64,000 bases of DNA from assembly GCA_963930655.1 (NCBI GenBank), contig OZ005612.1, positions 8,747,001 to 8,811,000 on the forward strand, written 5' to 3'. Origin of the DNA: Myrica gale (taxonomy: Eukaryota; Streptophyta; Magnoliopsida; Fagales; Myricaceae). The notes beneath the pieces are model-generated. The model was not told the origin of the DNA, searched no databases, and saw only the letters and a program-made list of their open reading frames with translations. A program made the position numbers and the translations under genes. Positions 1 through 11,399 of this stretch are shown here, piece after piece (position 1 is the stretch's first letter; each line of letters starts with the position of its first letter).

Positions 1-1009
1 ATCAAACGTTAAAATGACTTATTTTTACTTTTTGAGAAATTAAAAATTGCTAGAAAATTATTGGAAAATCTATTATTAAATAAAAAATTAATTAAAAAAA
101 TTTACAATTAAATAATTAATCATAATATTCGAAAATAATTAAATATAATATGCAATAAAAAATAATCTATCTTCGTTGTTGCATGCATCCAACTCTGCGT
201 GCATCAAAATTTTTTCAACTCTGTGCTCATCCTTATCTTCCTACATCAGAAATTGTAATCAATAGAACGCTTAAATAATATAAAAAAAGTCAGCTGAATG
301 AAAAAAATCAAATAACTTACTTGTACATCTACTCGATGTTGTTTTCGGTGAAGGTGATCCGATATAAGCGTAGGAAAAGCTAAGGCCCCAGACAAGGCTG
401 ATGTAAAAGGAATATCTGTATCATGTTTACACCGATCCAACGTGTTATGATCTATCGAGCAAATTCAAAATATTTTTTTTCTGTTTGGAAAATTAGAAGT
501 TTTACATTATGCATGACAAATCTAAATAAAAAGGTGTTGGGCCTGAAATTGACTTCCATCACTGTAGCAATATTAAAATCCACACGAAATCAATGGAGAA
601 AATAACAAAGCTGATACAACATTTTCCAAACCAACATATTTCAACGGTATAAAGTTATTGTTCGAACGTATTTGTCATCCTTGTAAATGAACCATTTTAG
701 CAATTCGTTCGAATGAAAAATTTTACAGTGTTCGAACACTGCGCAAAATCCACGACAAACAAGAACCTAAAATCTCCCAATCAATCCCAAAAATGTTTTT
801 TACTCCCAAGACACGCATTCAACACCCCTAAACACGTATTAAACTTACCATAAGCATTTAAACATCTATTTCGCCCACAAATCCAAATCACAACAACCAA
901 AAATCTATATCTAAAAACCTAAGAAATTAATTGATAAAGATGATAAATCGTAACTCTAAAACACAAAGAAGCTCCATTTAAGTTTTTTCCAACAACAATA
1001 AGACAAAAA
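1..1009. other. AT-rich intergenic DNA, no gene recognised
   Basis: The stretch is strongly AT-rich with short open frames that match no family I recognise. The only structure is a small group of GTTCGAAC-type motifs near 655-740, listed separately. Confidence 0.5.
655..740. repeat. Cluster of GTTCGAAC palindromes
   Basis: Three TTCGAA-core motifs lie within 85 bases. The same motif crowds both ends of the CACTA element at 10557-20053. This may be a piece of the subterminal region of a related element, but no CACTA terminus is visible beside it. Confidence 0.4.
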
Positions 1010-1316
1010 AATGTAAGATTATGTATATCTAAGGTAAGTTATAAGGTACCATATAATATGTATACGTAAGGTAAGGTATAAGGTACTATTATATAATATA
1101 TGTAAGGTATTATAATATAATATGTAAAAGGTACTATTATATAATATATGTAAGGTATTATAATATAATATGTATAAGGTACTATATATTAAAGAATATG
1201 TACAAGACATTGTATATTAAATATATGAAATGTATAAGGTACTATTTATGAAATAATATGTACAATGTACTATATATTTCATACATAAATTGTATAAGAT
1301 ACTTCTCCATAATATA
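1010..1316. repeat. Degenerate AT-rich tandem array
   Basis: A unit of roughly 25-45 bases built on AAGGTACTAT and ATATAATATGTA is repeated imperfectly. The same array continues at 1653-1945, so it has been split by the element in between. No coding signal is seen. Confidence 0.75.
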
Positions 1317-1652
1317 TGGAGGAGGGATTCCACCTCCCTCTGCTGACCGCCCAGTTCTGGGGGAGATCCTCCTCCCCCGCGAAGTCCCCGATCCTTCTTT
1401 TTTTTTTTATTATGTTTTTTTATTAATTTTAGATTTATTTTTAAAAATATATATATTTATTTTTTATTTATTTAATGACACGTGTCACATTGTGATTGGA
1501 AGAGATTAATTTTTCGTTAAACAGGTCTAACGGTGTTGGGTCCAGTAAGTTTTGATACCAAAATGACAAACCTAGTGAACGTTTTTAAGACTTTTAAAAC
1601 CCAGTGAATTTTTTAAAAAGACCCTAAAACCTAGTTTGTTATTTATAAATTT
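1317..1652. mobile_element. Truncated non-autonomous element, same family as 12341-13817
   Basis: A GC-rich core (1317-1400) is followed by poly-T and by a terminal sequence carrying GACACGTGTCACATTGTGAT, the 'AACGGTGTTGGGTCCAGT' block and the 'CCCAGTGAATTTTTT' block. It stops at about 1652 in TTATTTATAAATTTA. The order matches the right half of the Mutator-type element at 12341-13817. Only one terminal repeat is visible, so this is a truncated copy sitting inside the AT-rich array. Confidence 0.65.
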
Positions 1653-1945
1653 ATCTATATAATATGTATAAGGTACTACATATTAAGTAATATATACAAG
1701 GTAATGTTATATAATATGTATAAGGTACTATTATATAATATGTACTATTAAGTAATATGTATAATATACTATTACATAATATGTATAAGATACTATTATA
1801 TTACATAAATAATATGTGTAAGGCACTATATATTACATCTATAACGTATTATAAGGTACTATTACATAATAAGTATAAGTTATTATATATTAAATAATTT
1901 GTATAATGTACTATTATATAATATGTATAAGGTAGTATACGTTAA
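1653..1945. repeat. Degenerate AT-rich tandem array, continuation
   Basis: Repeats of ATATAATATGTATAAGGTACTA with variable spacing continue the array at 1010-1316 on the far side of the inserted element. Confidence 0.7.
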
Positions 1946-2419
1946 TATTTTGATTTTTATAATTTTATAATATTTATTATTTTTACCGTTCTAATGTTAA
2001 TAAGATTAACATTCTAAGGGTTACATATTGTTGTCCATTCTTTACTATTTATATTGTCAGAACAGAAAATAAATTTATTATTACTTTATTTTTAGTGTAA
2101 TTTTCGTTTTAATTTTTTATTACATGTGATTTTATTTTTAATTATAATTCACTTATAAAATAAAACGATATTTCTTTAGCCAAAAAAATAAATTAGATCA
2201 TGATGCACAAATAATATAATATGTACAAACATAATTGTTCAAATGTTTGAAAAAAAACCTAAATACATGACAAAATACTATAAAGAAACTATGGGGTCAT
2301 CTCCTTCAGTTCTTGCACCACATCACCTATCCTCTACATGATTTCTTTTCGGCCCTCGTCATTTGCCTTCTTTAACTCCAGCCTGCATCGACTCAATCTT
2401 CTTGAGTCTCTTCTCCATA
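1946..2419. other. AT-rich intergenic DNA
   Basis: No gene, RNA or clear repeat is visible. The last ~100 bases run into the Copia fragment that follows. Confidence 0.5.
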
Positions 2420-3340
2420 GGATCCAAACTGCTCATGATGGGAGATGGCTGCAGTCCCCTACTCTTCACCTGTTGGCAGTCTTATGTATGCAATGGTGTG
2501 TACGAGACCTGACATCGCTCACGCTATAGGAGTCGTGAGCTATGTTTTTTCAAACCCAGGAAAGGAACACTGGGAAGTGGTCAAGTGGATTCTCTGGTAC
2601 CTTAAAGGTACGTCAAAGCTATGATTGTGCTTTCAGGGAGTTGATCCTGTCTTGGAAGGATATACAGGGGATGTTTGGAGCCCAAATATTTGGGTCTAAT
2701 CATTAAAAATTCACCACATAATTTTTTATTATTATAATATTTATTAAAAATCTTCTCTCTCTTCACTTTTTCACCAACTCTCATAACATTTCTTTACTTT
2801 ATAATATTTTCCTAACTCCAATACCCAAAATTTTCACCCTCAAACATACCCACAGACTCATATACAACTTGTGATCTTGATGGAAAAAAATCTATATCAG
2901 GATTCATTTACACATTCTTTGGCGGGGAGCTGTCTCATGGCAGTCCAGATTACAGAAATGTGCGGCTTTATCCATAATAGAAGCAGAGTATATTGTAGTA
3001 GCGGAAGCTGGAAAGGAAATGTTGTTGTTAAAACGATTTCTCCAAGAGCTGGGAATCAGTCAAAAGGAATACAAGGACATTGTGATAGTCAAAGTGCTTT
3101 AGACTTGAGCAATAATTCAATGTACCATTCCTGCACAAAACATGTTGACATTCGATGTTGTTGGATACGCGAGGTAATGGAGAAACAACTATTGAAGCTT
3201 GTGAAAATCCACAAAAAAGAGAATCCATCAGACATGTTGACGAAGGTGGTCACTTGTGAGAAGCTCGAGCTATGCAGAGACATAATCGGAATGAACACCT
3301 CCAACTGATTGATGTAAGGACACATTCTCCTTTTGCGGGT
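2420..3340 (+). pseudogene. Copia pol relic: RNase H and C-terminus
   Basis: The translated pieces follow the end of a Tnt1-type Copia polyprotein in order. 'SPVGSLMYAMVCTRPDIAHA' and 'NPGKEHWEVVKWIL' (2440-2600) come first, then 'DLDGKKSISGF' (2874 on), 'AEYIVVAEAGKEMLLLKRF' (2980-3040) and 'NSMYHSCTKHVDIR' to 'VKIHKKENPSDMLTKVVTCE' (3110-3260). The frame is broken by stops, frameshifts and a MITE at 2667-2851. A polypurine tract and an LTR follow directly, so this is the 3' end of an old plus-strand Copia element. The gag, protease, integrase and reverse transcriptase parts are absent here. Confidence 0.85.
2667..2851. mobile_element. MITE with GGGGATGTTTG ends, 3-bp target duplication ACA
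   Basis: The element starts GGGGATGTTTGGAG and ends CAAACATACCC, giving inverted ends. ACA flanks it on both sides (2664-2666 and 2852-2854). Removing the element and one ACA restores the Copia RNase H reading frame across the site. The body matches the MITE at 27540-27734 in opposite orientation. A 3-bp duplication and these ends fit a PIF/Harbinger-like (Tourist) MITE, but no transposase ties it to a superfamily. Confidence 0.8.
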
Positions 3341-3341
3341 A

Positions 3342-3353
3342 TGGAGGGGGAGA
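3342..3353 (+). other. Polypurine tract of the Copia relic
   Basis: TGGAGGGGGAGA lies just before the TG of the LTR. This is the usual plus-strand primer position of a Copia element. Confidence 0.7.
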
Positions 3354-3355
3354 AT

Positions 3356-3762
3356 TGTAGACTCGTAAGTTCCATACCCAAGGCAAGATTTGCAGCCGGG
3401 AAATCTTGATGCATGCAACTCCATTTAATGCTGGAGTCAGGCGTGCACTTCATTAACTGCAGCAAACCAACAAGATTTGCACGCAGTTGCAAATCTTGAC
3501 AAAATGTATTTGTTTTCACACTCTCCTCCTTCCTTTATAAATTAGTGAAACGAGAATGAGAGAGTGAGTGAAACTATGAAAGAGTTGTTGTAGTGAGGTT
3601 GAGTTGAGAGTTGTAAATTGGTTTTCTTGAAATCAAAGTTCTCTCTTCTGTGGACGTAGGCAAATTACCGAACCACGTTAAATATTGGTCTCGGTGTGTT
3701 TTTGTATTTTCGTTATGTGCTCAACAGTATGAGCTACTCGTATTTCGCGGGATTCAGCAACA
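3356..3762 (+). mobile_element. 3' LTR of the Copia relic
   Basis: The sequence starts TGTAGACTCG right after the polypurine tract. A TATA-like box (TTTATAAATT) lies near 3534. It probably ends at CAGCAACA around 3762. The right border is less sure than the left because no second LTR or target duplication is available for comparison. Confidence 0.6.
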
Positions 3763-4431
3763 TATAAATTACATTGACAATTTACAATAAGCAAAATTGT
3801 TGTGGGTTTCAAAAAATAAATAAAAAAATATTGGAATATATTCTAGAGGAAATTAATTTTGCACACTCTAACTAACAAATCATTTGGAATCCACATTCTA
3901 AATTTTCAAACTTCTTACATTACTCCCTAAATTAAAAATATATTTTTCATTTATACCCTAGCTATGTTAGGACCTCTCCATTATAATCAACAACAAAAAA
4001 TATGTCACATGATCCCATATTGACGGTAAAATCCCGACATATAATGCGAATTTCAGACCTATGGATAGTTAGAGAATGTCAAATGTATATTTTCGTAGAA
4101 TTAATTATTGCTCGTTACATTAATTGCTACCCTTATGGAGCAGATAAATTAGAAAAAGGAGACTATTTACTGTACCTCTTATATATCAATTTAGTCCAAC
4201 TAATTCGCCAACAGTATTGATCAATATTCTACTGATTCCTAGTGCATACCCCCATGAAAGATTCCCCCCTAATTAGAACCAAATTATTGATCGTAGGCTG
4301 TAGGCTTACCTAATAACGACCTATATTTTACGTTGCTCACCAGCAATTAACTATTCAAAGCGTACGCAGATTTCAGTCGAGATGCTGCCACAATTAATTC
4401 TAATTCCTGTCGTGCACGCTTGAAAAAAAAA
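3763..4431. other. Intergenic DNA
   Basis: AT-rich sequence with no recognised gene or repeat. Nine A residues end it at 4423-4431, directly before the MITE. Confidence 0.5.
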
Positions 4432-4666
4432 GTTAATGATTAAAATAGTCTCTAAATTTTATGCCCTTTATTAATTTGGTCACATAAATTTTTAGGTTAT
4501 CCTCATTTATCGATTTGGTCCTTCCGTCTAATTCCGTCTCCTCCGTGCACAGTCAGCTAACGGTGGGTCACGTTACCACCACTAACATCGCGACACGTGT
4601 ATTTTTTTTTATAAAAAAAACCTCACGTCCACCTGGCATTTCGTTAAAAAAAATCGAACGGGGGAG

Positions 4667-5839
4667 TGTGAGTCCTAGTTTCAAGATTAAGGCAACCCAA
4701 GAGGGGGGTGAATTGGTTTTCTAAACTTTTCGATATCAACCCCCCAAAACCGTGTTTGCAAAGTAAATACTAATTTAGCACAAGTATAATGATATAACAA
4801 GTATGTAAGTGCTAAATGTAAAGAGTAGGGATAGAAAAAGCAAACACGTGATTTTTTAGGTGGTTCGGCAAACCCGCTTAGATCCACCCCTCAAGCTCCT
4901 TCACCTAGTCTTGAGGTTTTTCACTATCTTCAATAGCTTTACACACTAGCTTCTGGGTGCTAGTGAACCGTACAAGTGTTTTCCCGGGATCAACACTTAA
5001 ACCCACCCAAGTGGTTTTTTGGCTCACCACTCACAACCTCACCAAACTTGAGATAAACACTCTCAAAGCTTCTTCTTTAGTGAACAACCTCACTAAAGGA
5101 AACACCTCTTTTGATAGGTAGATTTTAGGATCAAGACTCTCTCAAAGAATGGATATAAAAGTGGAAAGCTCTATCTCTTGATTCACACAAAGACAAGGAT
5201 GTGAAAGTGCAATTTGTGTGAATGATATGAGAAATATGAAATAAGAAGGTTTAGAATATTTCTCAAGCTATACAAATGATATGTGGTCGTTGGTACTTCA
5301 TTTTAGACGTTTTGGATGTGTATTTATAGGCCACATATGAAAACTAGCCGTTTATAGCCGTTGTCCAACGATCATAAATTTGAATGCTGTCAATGATCGA
5401 TCGCTTCATGTAGAGGTCGACCGCTACAAAAAGTTCATCGACCGGTTCATTTAAAAATAAGTTTTTGACCACTTTTAAACATCCAATTTTAAAGACTTAA
5501 TTCTCATAAGTATATGAAGGGTTTAGGAATATATTTGGGGTGTTTTGAAACCTTTAAAAACATTTTAATCTTTCAAACATAAGGTAAAACGGTTTATGCA
5601 CGTTTTGAAAGATATGCAAGTGCGTGATTCAAATCCTTGTCAAATGTGGAATAAAGAGTTACAAGGATTATACCCTAAGGTCTTGAAACTTCACTTTTAG
5701 GTCCTTGCATCTTCTTGTTCTTCTTTCTTCAAGGTTTGACTCTTTTCGTCAAGTTGTCTTTGTCTTTGAGGATGTCCAATTTGTAAACTCATCCATTTAT
5801 TGTAATCGTCAAAATCTCGATTGTGCACAAAAGCCAACA
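4667..5839 (-). mobile_element. Solo LTR (Copia, element-D-like) with 5-bp target duplication GGGAG
   Basis: On the minus strand it runs TGTTGGCTTTTGTGCACAAT to GGACTCACA. GGGAG flanks it exactly on both sides (4662-4666 and 5840-5844). It resembles the LTR of element D at 47026-48205, including the 'CACCCCCCTCTTGGGTTGCC' block near its end. No internal retroelement sequence remains, so it is a solo LTR formed by LTR-LTR recombination after insertion into the MITE. Confidence 0.92.
5321..5448 (-). promoter_or_regulatory. LTR promoter: TCGA-core motifs upstream of TATA box
   Basis: On the minus strand several TCGACCG/GATCGATCG motifs (5393-5448) precede the TATA-like CCTATAAATA (5321-5330). 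The same layout recurs in the LTR of element D and in the LTR fragment at 62570-63317. Confidence 0.6.
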
Positions 5840-6209
5840 GGGAGACCCCCCATTCGCGCGGGGAGAGGGAGCCCAGATCTGGGCTCCCTCTCGACCCACC
5901 AACCTGGGCTCCCTCTCCCCACGCAAATGGGGGGTCTCCCAGTTCGATTTTTTTTTTTACGAAATGCCAGGTGGATATGAAGTTTTTTTTTATTAAAAAA
6001 TACATGTGTCGCGATGTTCTTGGTGGTGACGTGGCCCACCGTTAGATGACTGTGCACAGAGGGGACGGAAGGACCAAATCGATAAATGAGGATAACCTAA
6101 GGACATGTGTGACCAAATTAAAAACCTAATGATCAAATTGATAAAGGGCATAAAATCCTTCGATTATTTTGGTCATTAACCAAAAAAAAAAAAGAGGACA
6201 AGTCGTGTC

Positions 6210-7033
6210 ATCCATGAGCACGGTTTCCACAATTTTTGTGTTACGGTCCCTTTTCGAAGTGAACTTTTCCAGAAACAGGTCGGAAGAGACAATAGTTTTA
6301 CAATTAGGAGTGCTGTAGAGGCTATGAGAAGAAGAAGTGCTAGAGTTAATTGGTATCATTTGGCATGGGGCAGGGGGGTTATCCCTCGTCATGGCTTCAT
6401 CTCTTGGCTTGCCATTAAAGGTAGGCTCTCTACACAGCAACGGTTACTGGAGATTGGATTACTACATGACATTGGGTGTAAATTTTGTGGAGCTAATATT
6501 GAGGATTTGAGCCACCTCTTTTTTAATTGTCCCCCCATCCAGCGTATTTGGTTTATGCTATCTGATAAGTGCCGCATGCCTAGGCTCTCAACTGGTTGGA
6601 GTAATACTTTAGAGTGGGCTGTGCAGAACCTTTCGGGTCGCTCCCTTTCTAAGACCCTTGGAAGATGTATGTTTGCTGCTGCAGTGTATCATGTGTGGAA
6701 AGAGAGGAATTCCCGATTGTATGATAGGGGAAATCGAACAATGGTCTTTGTTTTTAAAGACATTGAATTCACTGTGCAGTCTAAACTGAATTCCCTTGGT
6801 GGCTTCCAGAGGTCTCCACGTGCCGTAGAGCTTGCTGGTCATTGGGGCTTGATGGATTCCATTTGGAAATGAAAAGCGTACTGGGCTCTCTGGCTTGATG
6901 CTCTTTGTTGTTCTCTGTTTGTTTTCTCTGAGACTTGACCCCTGGGGTTATTGGCCCCTCTCCTTGTAGGCTGTTTTAGCCTTTCTGATTTTATTCTGTT
7001 TAATACTATATTACTTACCCAAAAAAAAAAAAA
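6210..7033 (+). pseudogene. 5'-truncated LINE, zf-RVT tail and poly(A)
   Basis: An open frame running from about 6270 to the stop at 6872 encodes the zinc-binding tail of plant L1-type LINE ORF2 (zf-RVT). It shows the typical 'VNWYHLAWGRGVIPRHGFIS', 'CKFCG' and 'DLSHLFFNC' blocks. A short 3' UTR ends in a run of A's at 7021-7033. Endonuclease and reverse transcriptase are missing, as in most 5'-truncated LINE insertions. The first clear coding residue lies upstream of the first ATG (6324), so the frame is a remnant and not a gene with its own start. I could not find a convincing target duplication. Confidence 0.85.
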
Positions 7034-7562
7034 GACAATGACACGAGAGGTTTCATTGATTCGGACCACAACGACAACTTGTCCACAAATCGGTGGCCCA
7101 GAACTAATTTAAACAAAAAGACAATTTTTTTTTTGTCCTTACTAATCAAAGGAAAGTTTTACTTGTTAAACAATTTAAGGTCGCAGTTTAAGTGGGTACG
7201 TGTCTAATGGCGTTGCTGACAACAACCTTACATTCATTTTCAAATTCACCCATCAATTTTAATATGGCGCATGGATCAAGCATAATGCCCAAAGTAATAC
7301 CAAAAAACTAAAAAACTTTACCCAAAAGTTAGTTGGCCACAGCTAAGACAAGTACCTAAGCCTAAGTTGAGGCCGACGTGTAAAACGTGCACCCCACACA
7401 TGGAGAATGTCCATATAGACACGAATATTCTCCTTACTGTTTTTTTTTAACGGCCTATATAATAAGCACCTGCATTTGCTTTTCCCACATTATATTTTTC
7501 AAAGACGCAAGGAAGGTAGCATTGGACAGACGGCGTGACAGAATTACAAACAAACATGGAAG
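7034..7562. other. Intergenic DNA
   Basis: No gene is recognised. The segment follows the LINE poly(A) and leads into the segmental duplication. Confidence 0.45.
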
Positions 7563-8906
7563 ATTGAGATGTAATACCAAAGATCTACTTTTTCCCACTG
7601 AGATTTAAGGTTTCCAACCAGAAAGTGCATTATTAATTACTGCAAGTTGCAAGAAATGACTAATTATGTAACCCTTTTCTAATTACTGTTTCAATATTAA
7701 TTTTACTAATTGAGGGAAAATAATTGCCGCAAAACAAAGATCATTGGTCTAATATTAATTAAGTGACGTATAATGGGTTAACTGAACCCATCTTAATTAC
7801 TTGGTGAACCACTTTCATCAAGCGACGTATAGTAATTTGGCCTGTTGAATTTGAGAAACAATGGGTCATTGATTATTCATTTTTTGATGTCTTATAGTCC
7901 AACCAACCACTAATTGTGACACCTTAGTCCTTGTTAAATGCTCGGTGATCAAAGTCTTAGACTCTTTTAAATCAGGCATGCTTAGTAGATCGACTTGTGG
8001 GCCGGGGCCTAATCTTCCACTTCTTATTTCCTCCTATACCACGGGAAGAAAGCTGGGGGAAATTGCTTTCTTTTTCTTGGCCAAATGGGTCAAAGAATTT
8101 AAAAAGACGTACAAAATTACAGCTGTAAAACCCTATTGACTTTTTAAATTAATCTTTTAAAACAAGTTGGTTGACTAAATTTTTCTGACCTGACAACAGA
8201 AAATATTACGAGCCATCAATGAACTAGCTACCTATATAAGCCCAACCACATCTAATTGCACTGATATATGCTTGGGTTGATCTAGGCAGCAACTAGTAAT
8301 AGACCTCAATTAACCTGCTAATTAAGGAGTTAATATGCTTTGTAGGCTCAAACTACCACATTTAGCACGGTAAACTATCAAATTTGACACGTTGCATTCT
8401 GAATTATCAATAGATTTAAATTTTGCAGCTATATTTTTACTGTTGAATATAGACGCAGAGAGTACTGAACAGATGGTATTATATCATACAATATGTTAAG
8501 TTTGAAAATTTTGGGTGCATAGTGCATACAAATAAAATTTTCCAAAAAAAAAATAATCTCTTTAGAGTTATTCATCGGCTTCATATTGGGCTTTCACATT
8601 GCAACATTTGGATCGCATTTGACATTTCTATGTTCAACAAAGGTTGCGACTCCAAAGGTCCATTCCATATTTACGAATCCCCCAATTGATTTAATCATAT
8701 GGTCACATTTCAAGGCCCAAAGGCCCGCAATGATCAGCAGTTCGGGAGTTTGTCGAATGGTTTCTCCCGAACAGTTTCGCCAAATTAGTCCTTACTAACT
8801 CTCGGAAATCTCTACTCCAAAGGATCCTAATCTCCAATGCTTTTAGTTAGCAGAAATACAAAAATATTTAGTGAGTCAGTACGCTAAAACGAAAGGGTGG
8901 TTCTTG
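7563..8906. repeat. Segmental duplication, copy 1 (keeps the empty site)
   Basis: From ATTGAGATGTAATACCAAAG (7563) to GGGTGGTTCTTG (8906) this matches the region 32314-37436, apart from the insertions in copy 2. The TCG at 7942-7944 is the unoccupied target of the CACTA-like element found in copy 2. Both copies hold the promoter-like CCTATATAAGCCC (near 8231 here). Short open frames differ between copies, so I see no conserved coding sequence. It may be a duplicated promoter or 5' flank whose gene is gone. Confidence 0.9.
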
Positions 8907-10553
8907 TGCTTTTGTTAGGTGTCAATTGAAGAAGGATTTCGAAGCAATAGGCTCACATGGGCGAATGAAAAATATGCGAGGCCCACAAAGCATCAAGTCA
9001 ATGGGATGGCATATCACCAACCGACTGATCATGGGCCTATGTCACATGTTAAGATCCAATTAGTTACATTGCATGAAAGTAGAAAATAGGCACCATAACT
9101 CTAATGATACTAGCCCACATTGTGGCATAGAATACCACACAGCAATGGCTCGGGCCGAATGGGAAACTGTTGTCCTAGAAGCTAACGATACGTTATCCCG
9201 AAAAGATCTTTAATTCATCATTTTTCATGATCATACTCAATTTCAATGGTAAGAACTTTTCATGATAAGAATAAAGCCAATGCATGTGTATTGCACCCAA
9301 GGGAGAAGCCAAAATGTGGATTTTGGGGTCCAAATTACTACCGTAATTTATAGAGGGACCAATGTTAAAAAATAAAAAAGGGTCCAAATTCAGTTTTTTT
9401 CCCCTAATTTTGGGGGGCCTTAGCACCCTTGACTTCGCCCCTGATTGCACCCAAATTCATCTACTCATTTTACTTGTATGAATTATTAATTACCTTAACG
9501 CTTTATAGTTTATAGCATGCATTATTGATGGTAAGCATATATGTAATTACTTAGAATGCTTATAATATCAAGGTAATTTACAATTTTGAAGTACAGTGGA
9601 ACTCACAGTTTATACCAGCATGCATTATATGCAATTATGTGAAATCGTAGCCTAATTAAAAGCAAGCAACAAAACCACTGGGGTGGTTGTTTATTAGTGC
9701 AGAGGTTGTGCCTAGGATCCAGAGCTTGCTCCCAACGACTGTTCAAATCACAGCAGCCTAATTAAGTTTTGATGGTCCTCGCATCATGTGAAATTCTCGA
9801 GTTAAGTAATAGTAGACTTCAGCCTCGCTTCATGATGGTATATCACTTCACTTGTGAGCCCTAGTAAAGCACTTGTTAGAGAAAGTTGATGCGCGTGATA
9901 AAAGCAGAAAAGAACAGCGTCTAAAAAGTGACTCGCTTTTAATTAGGTCGGGGCTTCGGATTTCTGTTCAAAAGTATGGTAACTGCAGAGAGGTGATCTG
10001 GATTAATCTGAAAGAATGATCAAGTCAGCACTAGTGCTCTTTTATAAGCTGAATATATACCCAGCTTTTGATTTTGTAATTTAGTTCTCTAAAATTTATA
10101 TAATCTCGTTTGCAATGTGCTGTTTGGAAGACAAAAAAATTGTTCGTAAAATGTTCTTCCTAAGATCATTTAAGTTTGTATTTCTTGAAAAACCGGATCT
10201 CAACAAAATTAGATATCCGCCCCGTGAGGCACACTAGAAGTTAACAAGGCAAGAAGAAACAAGGGCTGGACGTCCTCTGCTTCCAACATCCGTGTTCAAG
10301 TATCCGTCCTCAATCACTACTATAAAAGCAATTAGAAACCAATAATAGGTACATGTTGGGAGAGGTACAACATTAGAAAAGAAGAGTATGTTCAGTCTAA
10401 TTAATCTTTGGGACCAAAGGGATATGGCTTCCGTTGCTTTTTGAGCTTCTTATCTCGAATTCATTGCCTAAAAAAGGAAAAAGATCACAGATAAAGAACT
10501 GCACTATATTTTCAGGTGTCATCGCGCACCGCCCCCTAGCTATACGCCTCAAG
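8907..10553. other. Intergenic DNA with one small MITE
   Basis: Apart from the hAT-like MITE at 9298-9443, no gene or clear repeat is seen. The stretch ends at the AAA target duplication of the CACTA element. Confidence 0.5.
9298..9443. mobile_element. hAT-like MITE with 8-bp target duplication ATTGCACC
   Basis: The ends CAAGGGAGAAGCCAA and (reverse complement) CAGGGGCGAAGTCAA are imperfect inverted repeats. ATTGCACC flanks both sides (9290-9297 and 9444-9451). An 8-bp duplication with CA(R)GG ends is the hAT signature. At 146 bases it can only be non-autonomous. Confidence 0.88.
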
Positions 10554-10556
10554 AAA

Positions 10557-11170
10557 CACTACAACAGTATTCACTTTCAGTGGCGAAAATTTCGTTGCTG
10601 AAGGTCATCAACACCGAAATTCAATGGCCAACGCAAAAAATCATCTTCAGCGGCGAAAACGGGTTCGCCGCTGGAAATTTGACTTTCAGCGACGAAAATT
10701 TCTTGCCGCTGATGGGTGATATTTTCGTCGCTAAACCCTGATTTTCGTCCCTGAAAGTTAATTGCCAACCACAAAAGTTGCACTTTTAGCGACGAGACTG
10801 TCGGCGCTAAATCTTGTTCGAACGCGAGTTTTTGTGACGAATATTGTTGTCGCAATTACATGTGACACATTCAGCGACGATCTTGTACTTCATCAAAAAT
10901 ATTGTTCGAACGGTACAATTCATTCGAACGAGAATTGGAGAACATATTAGCAACGAAAATATTTCGTCACTGATACTTCTTTTGGTTCAAATGGGGAGTG
11001 TTGTTCGAACAAGACGTCTGTTCGAACACGATTTGGGTCTTTCTTTTTCTAAATTAGCAACAAAATAATTTTGTCACGAAAATTAATCTTCGTTCGAACG
11101 GGTATTGTTGGTACGAATGAGTTACCCGTTCGATACATTGTTCGAACATGTTGTCATTTTACAGAATCTC
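10557..11170. repeat. Left subterminal repeat zone of the CACTA element
   Basis: The first 200 bases contain inverted copies of TTCAGCGACGAAAATTTC around GCTGAA cores. The next 400 hold repeated TTCGAACG palindromes. Such arrays are the usual binding region for the CACTA accessory protein (TNPA in En/Spm); that role is inferred here. Confidence 0.75.
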
Positions 11171-11399
11171 CAAATGAAACCTAATATTCTCAAATTACAA
11201 TTTCCAAAACAAATATTTCATAAAGCTCTCAACCAACATAAACTTCTAATATCTAAACTTGAAAACATTCTCAAATTACAAATATCTCTGTACACAAATG
11301 TAAGATGAAGTAAAAAAATCACCAAAGTTGTACAAGTCATAATATTGCAAAGCAAGTGTATCTAGTTCACATAAGTTCAAATCCTAGAAAATGTTCCAA

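Larger units (their letters stand above)
4432..6181. mobile_element. Long-TIR MITE, Mutator-like, carrying a solo LTR
   Basis: Inverted repeats of roughly 230 bases form the two ends: 4432-4661 and 5940-6181. Both read inward through the same blocks: a start like GTTAATGA, then 'ATGCCCTTTAT', 'TATCGATTTGGTCCTTCCGT' and 'CACCTGGCATTTCGT'. The centre folds back on itself and contains GGGAGCCCAGATCTGGGCTC near 5869. Without the inserted solo LTR the element is about 570 bases. A run of nine A's lies to its left and twelve A's to its right, compatible with a 9-bp target duplication but not decisive. It has no coding capacity. Confidence 0.8.

Noticed and set aside
5697..6057. Overlapping open frames on both strands around 5.7-6.06 kb
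   Set aside because: They are translations of the LTR start and of the GC-rich fold-back centre of the MITE.
6205..7060. Target duplication of the LINE tail
   Set aside because: GACAA-type matches at both sides are too short and in the wrong relation to the poly(A) to be convincing.
7945..8139. Possible small conserved protein in the segmental duplication
   Set aside because: The second copy has frame changes at the same place and a different longest frame, so coding constraint is not supported.
9660..9760. Possible tRNA-like segment (GGTTGTGCC... GGATCC)
   Set aside because: No cloverleaf can be formed and the T-loop consensus GGTTCRANYCC is missing.
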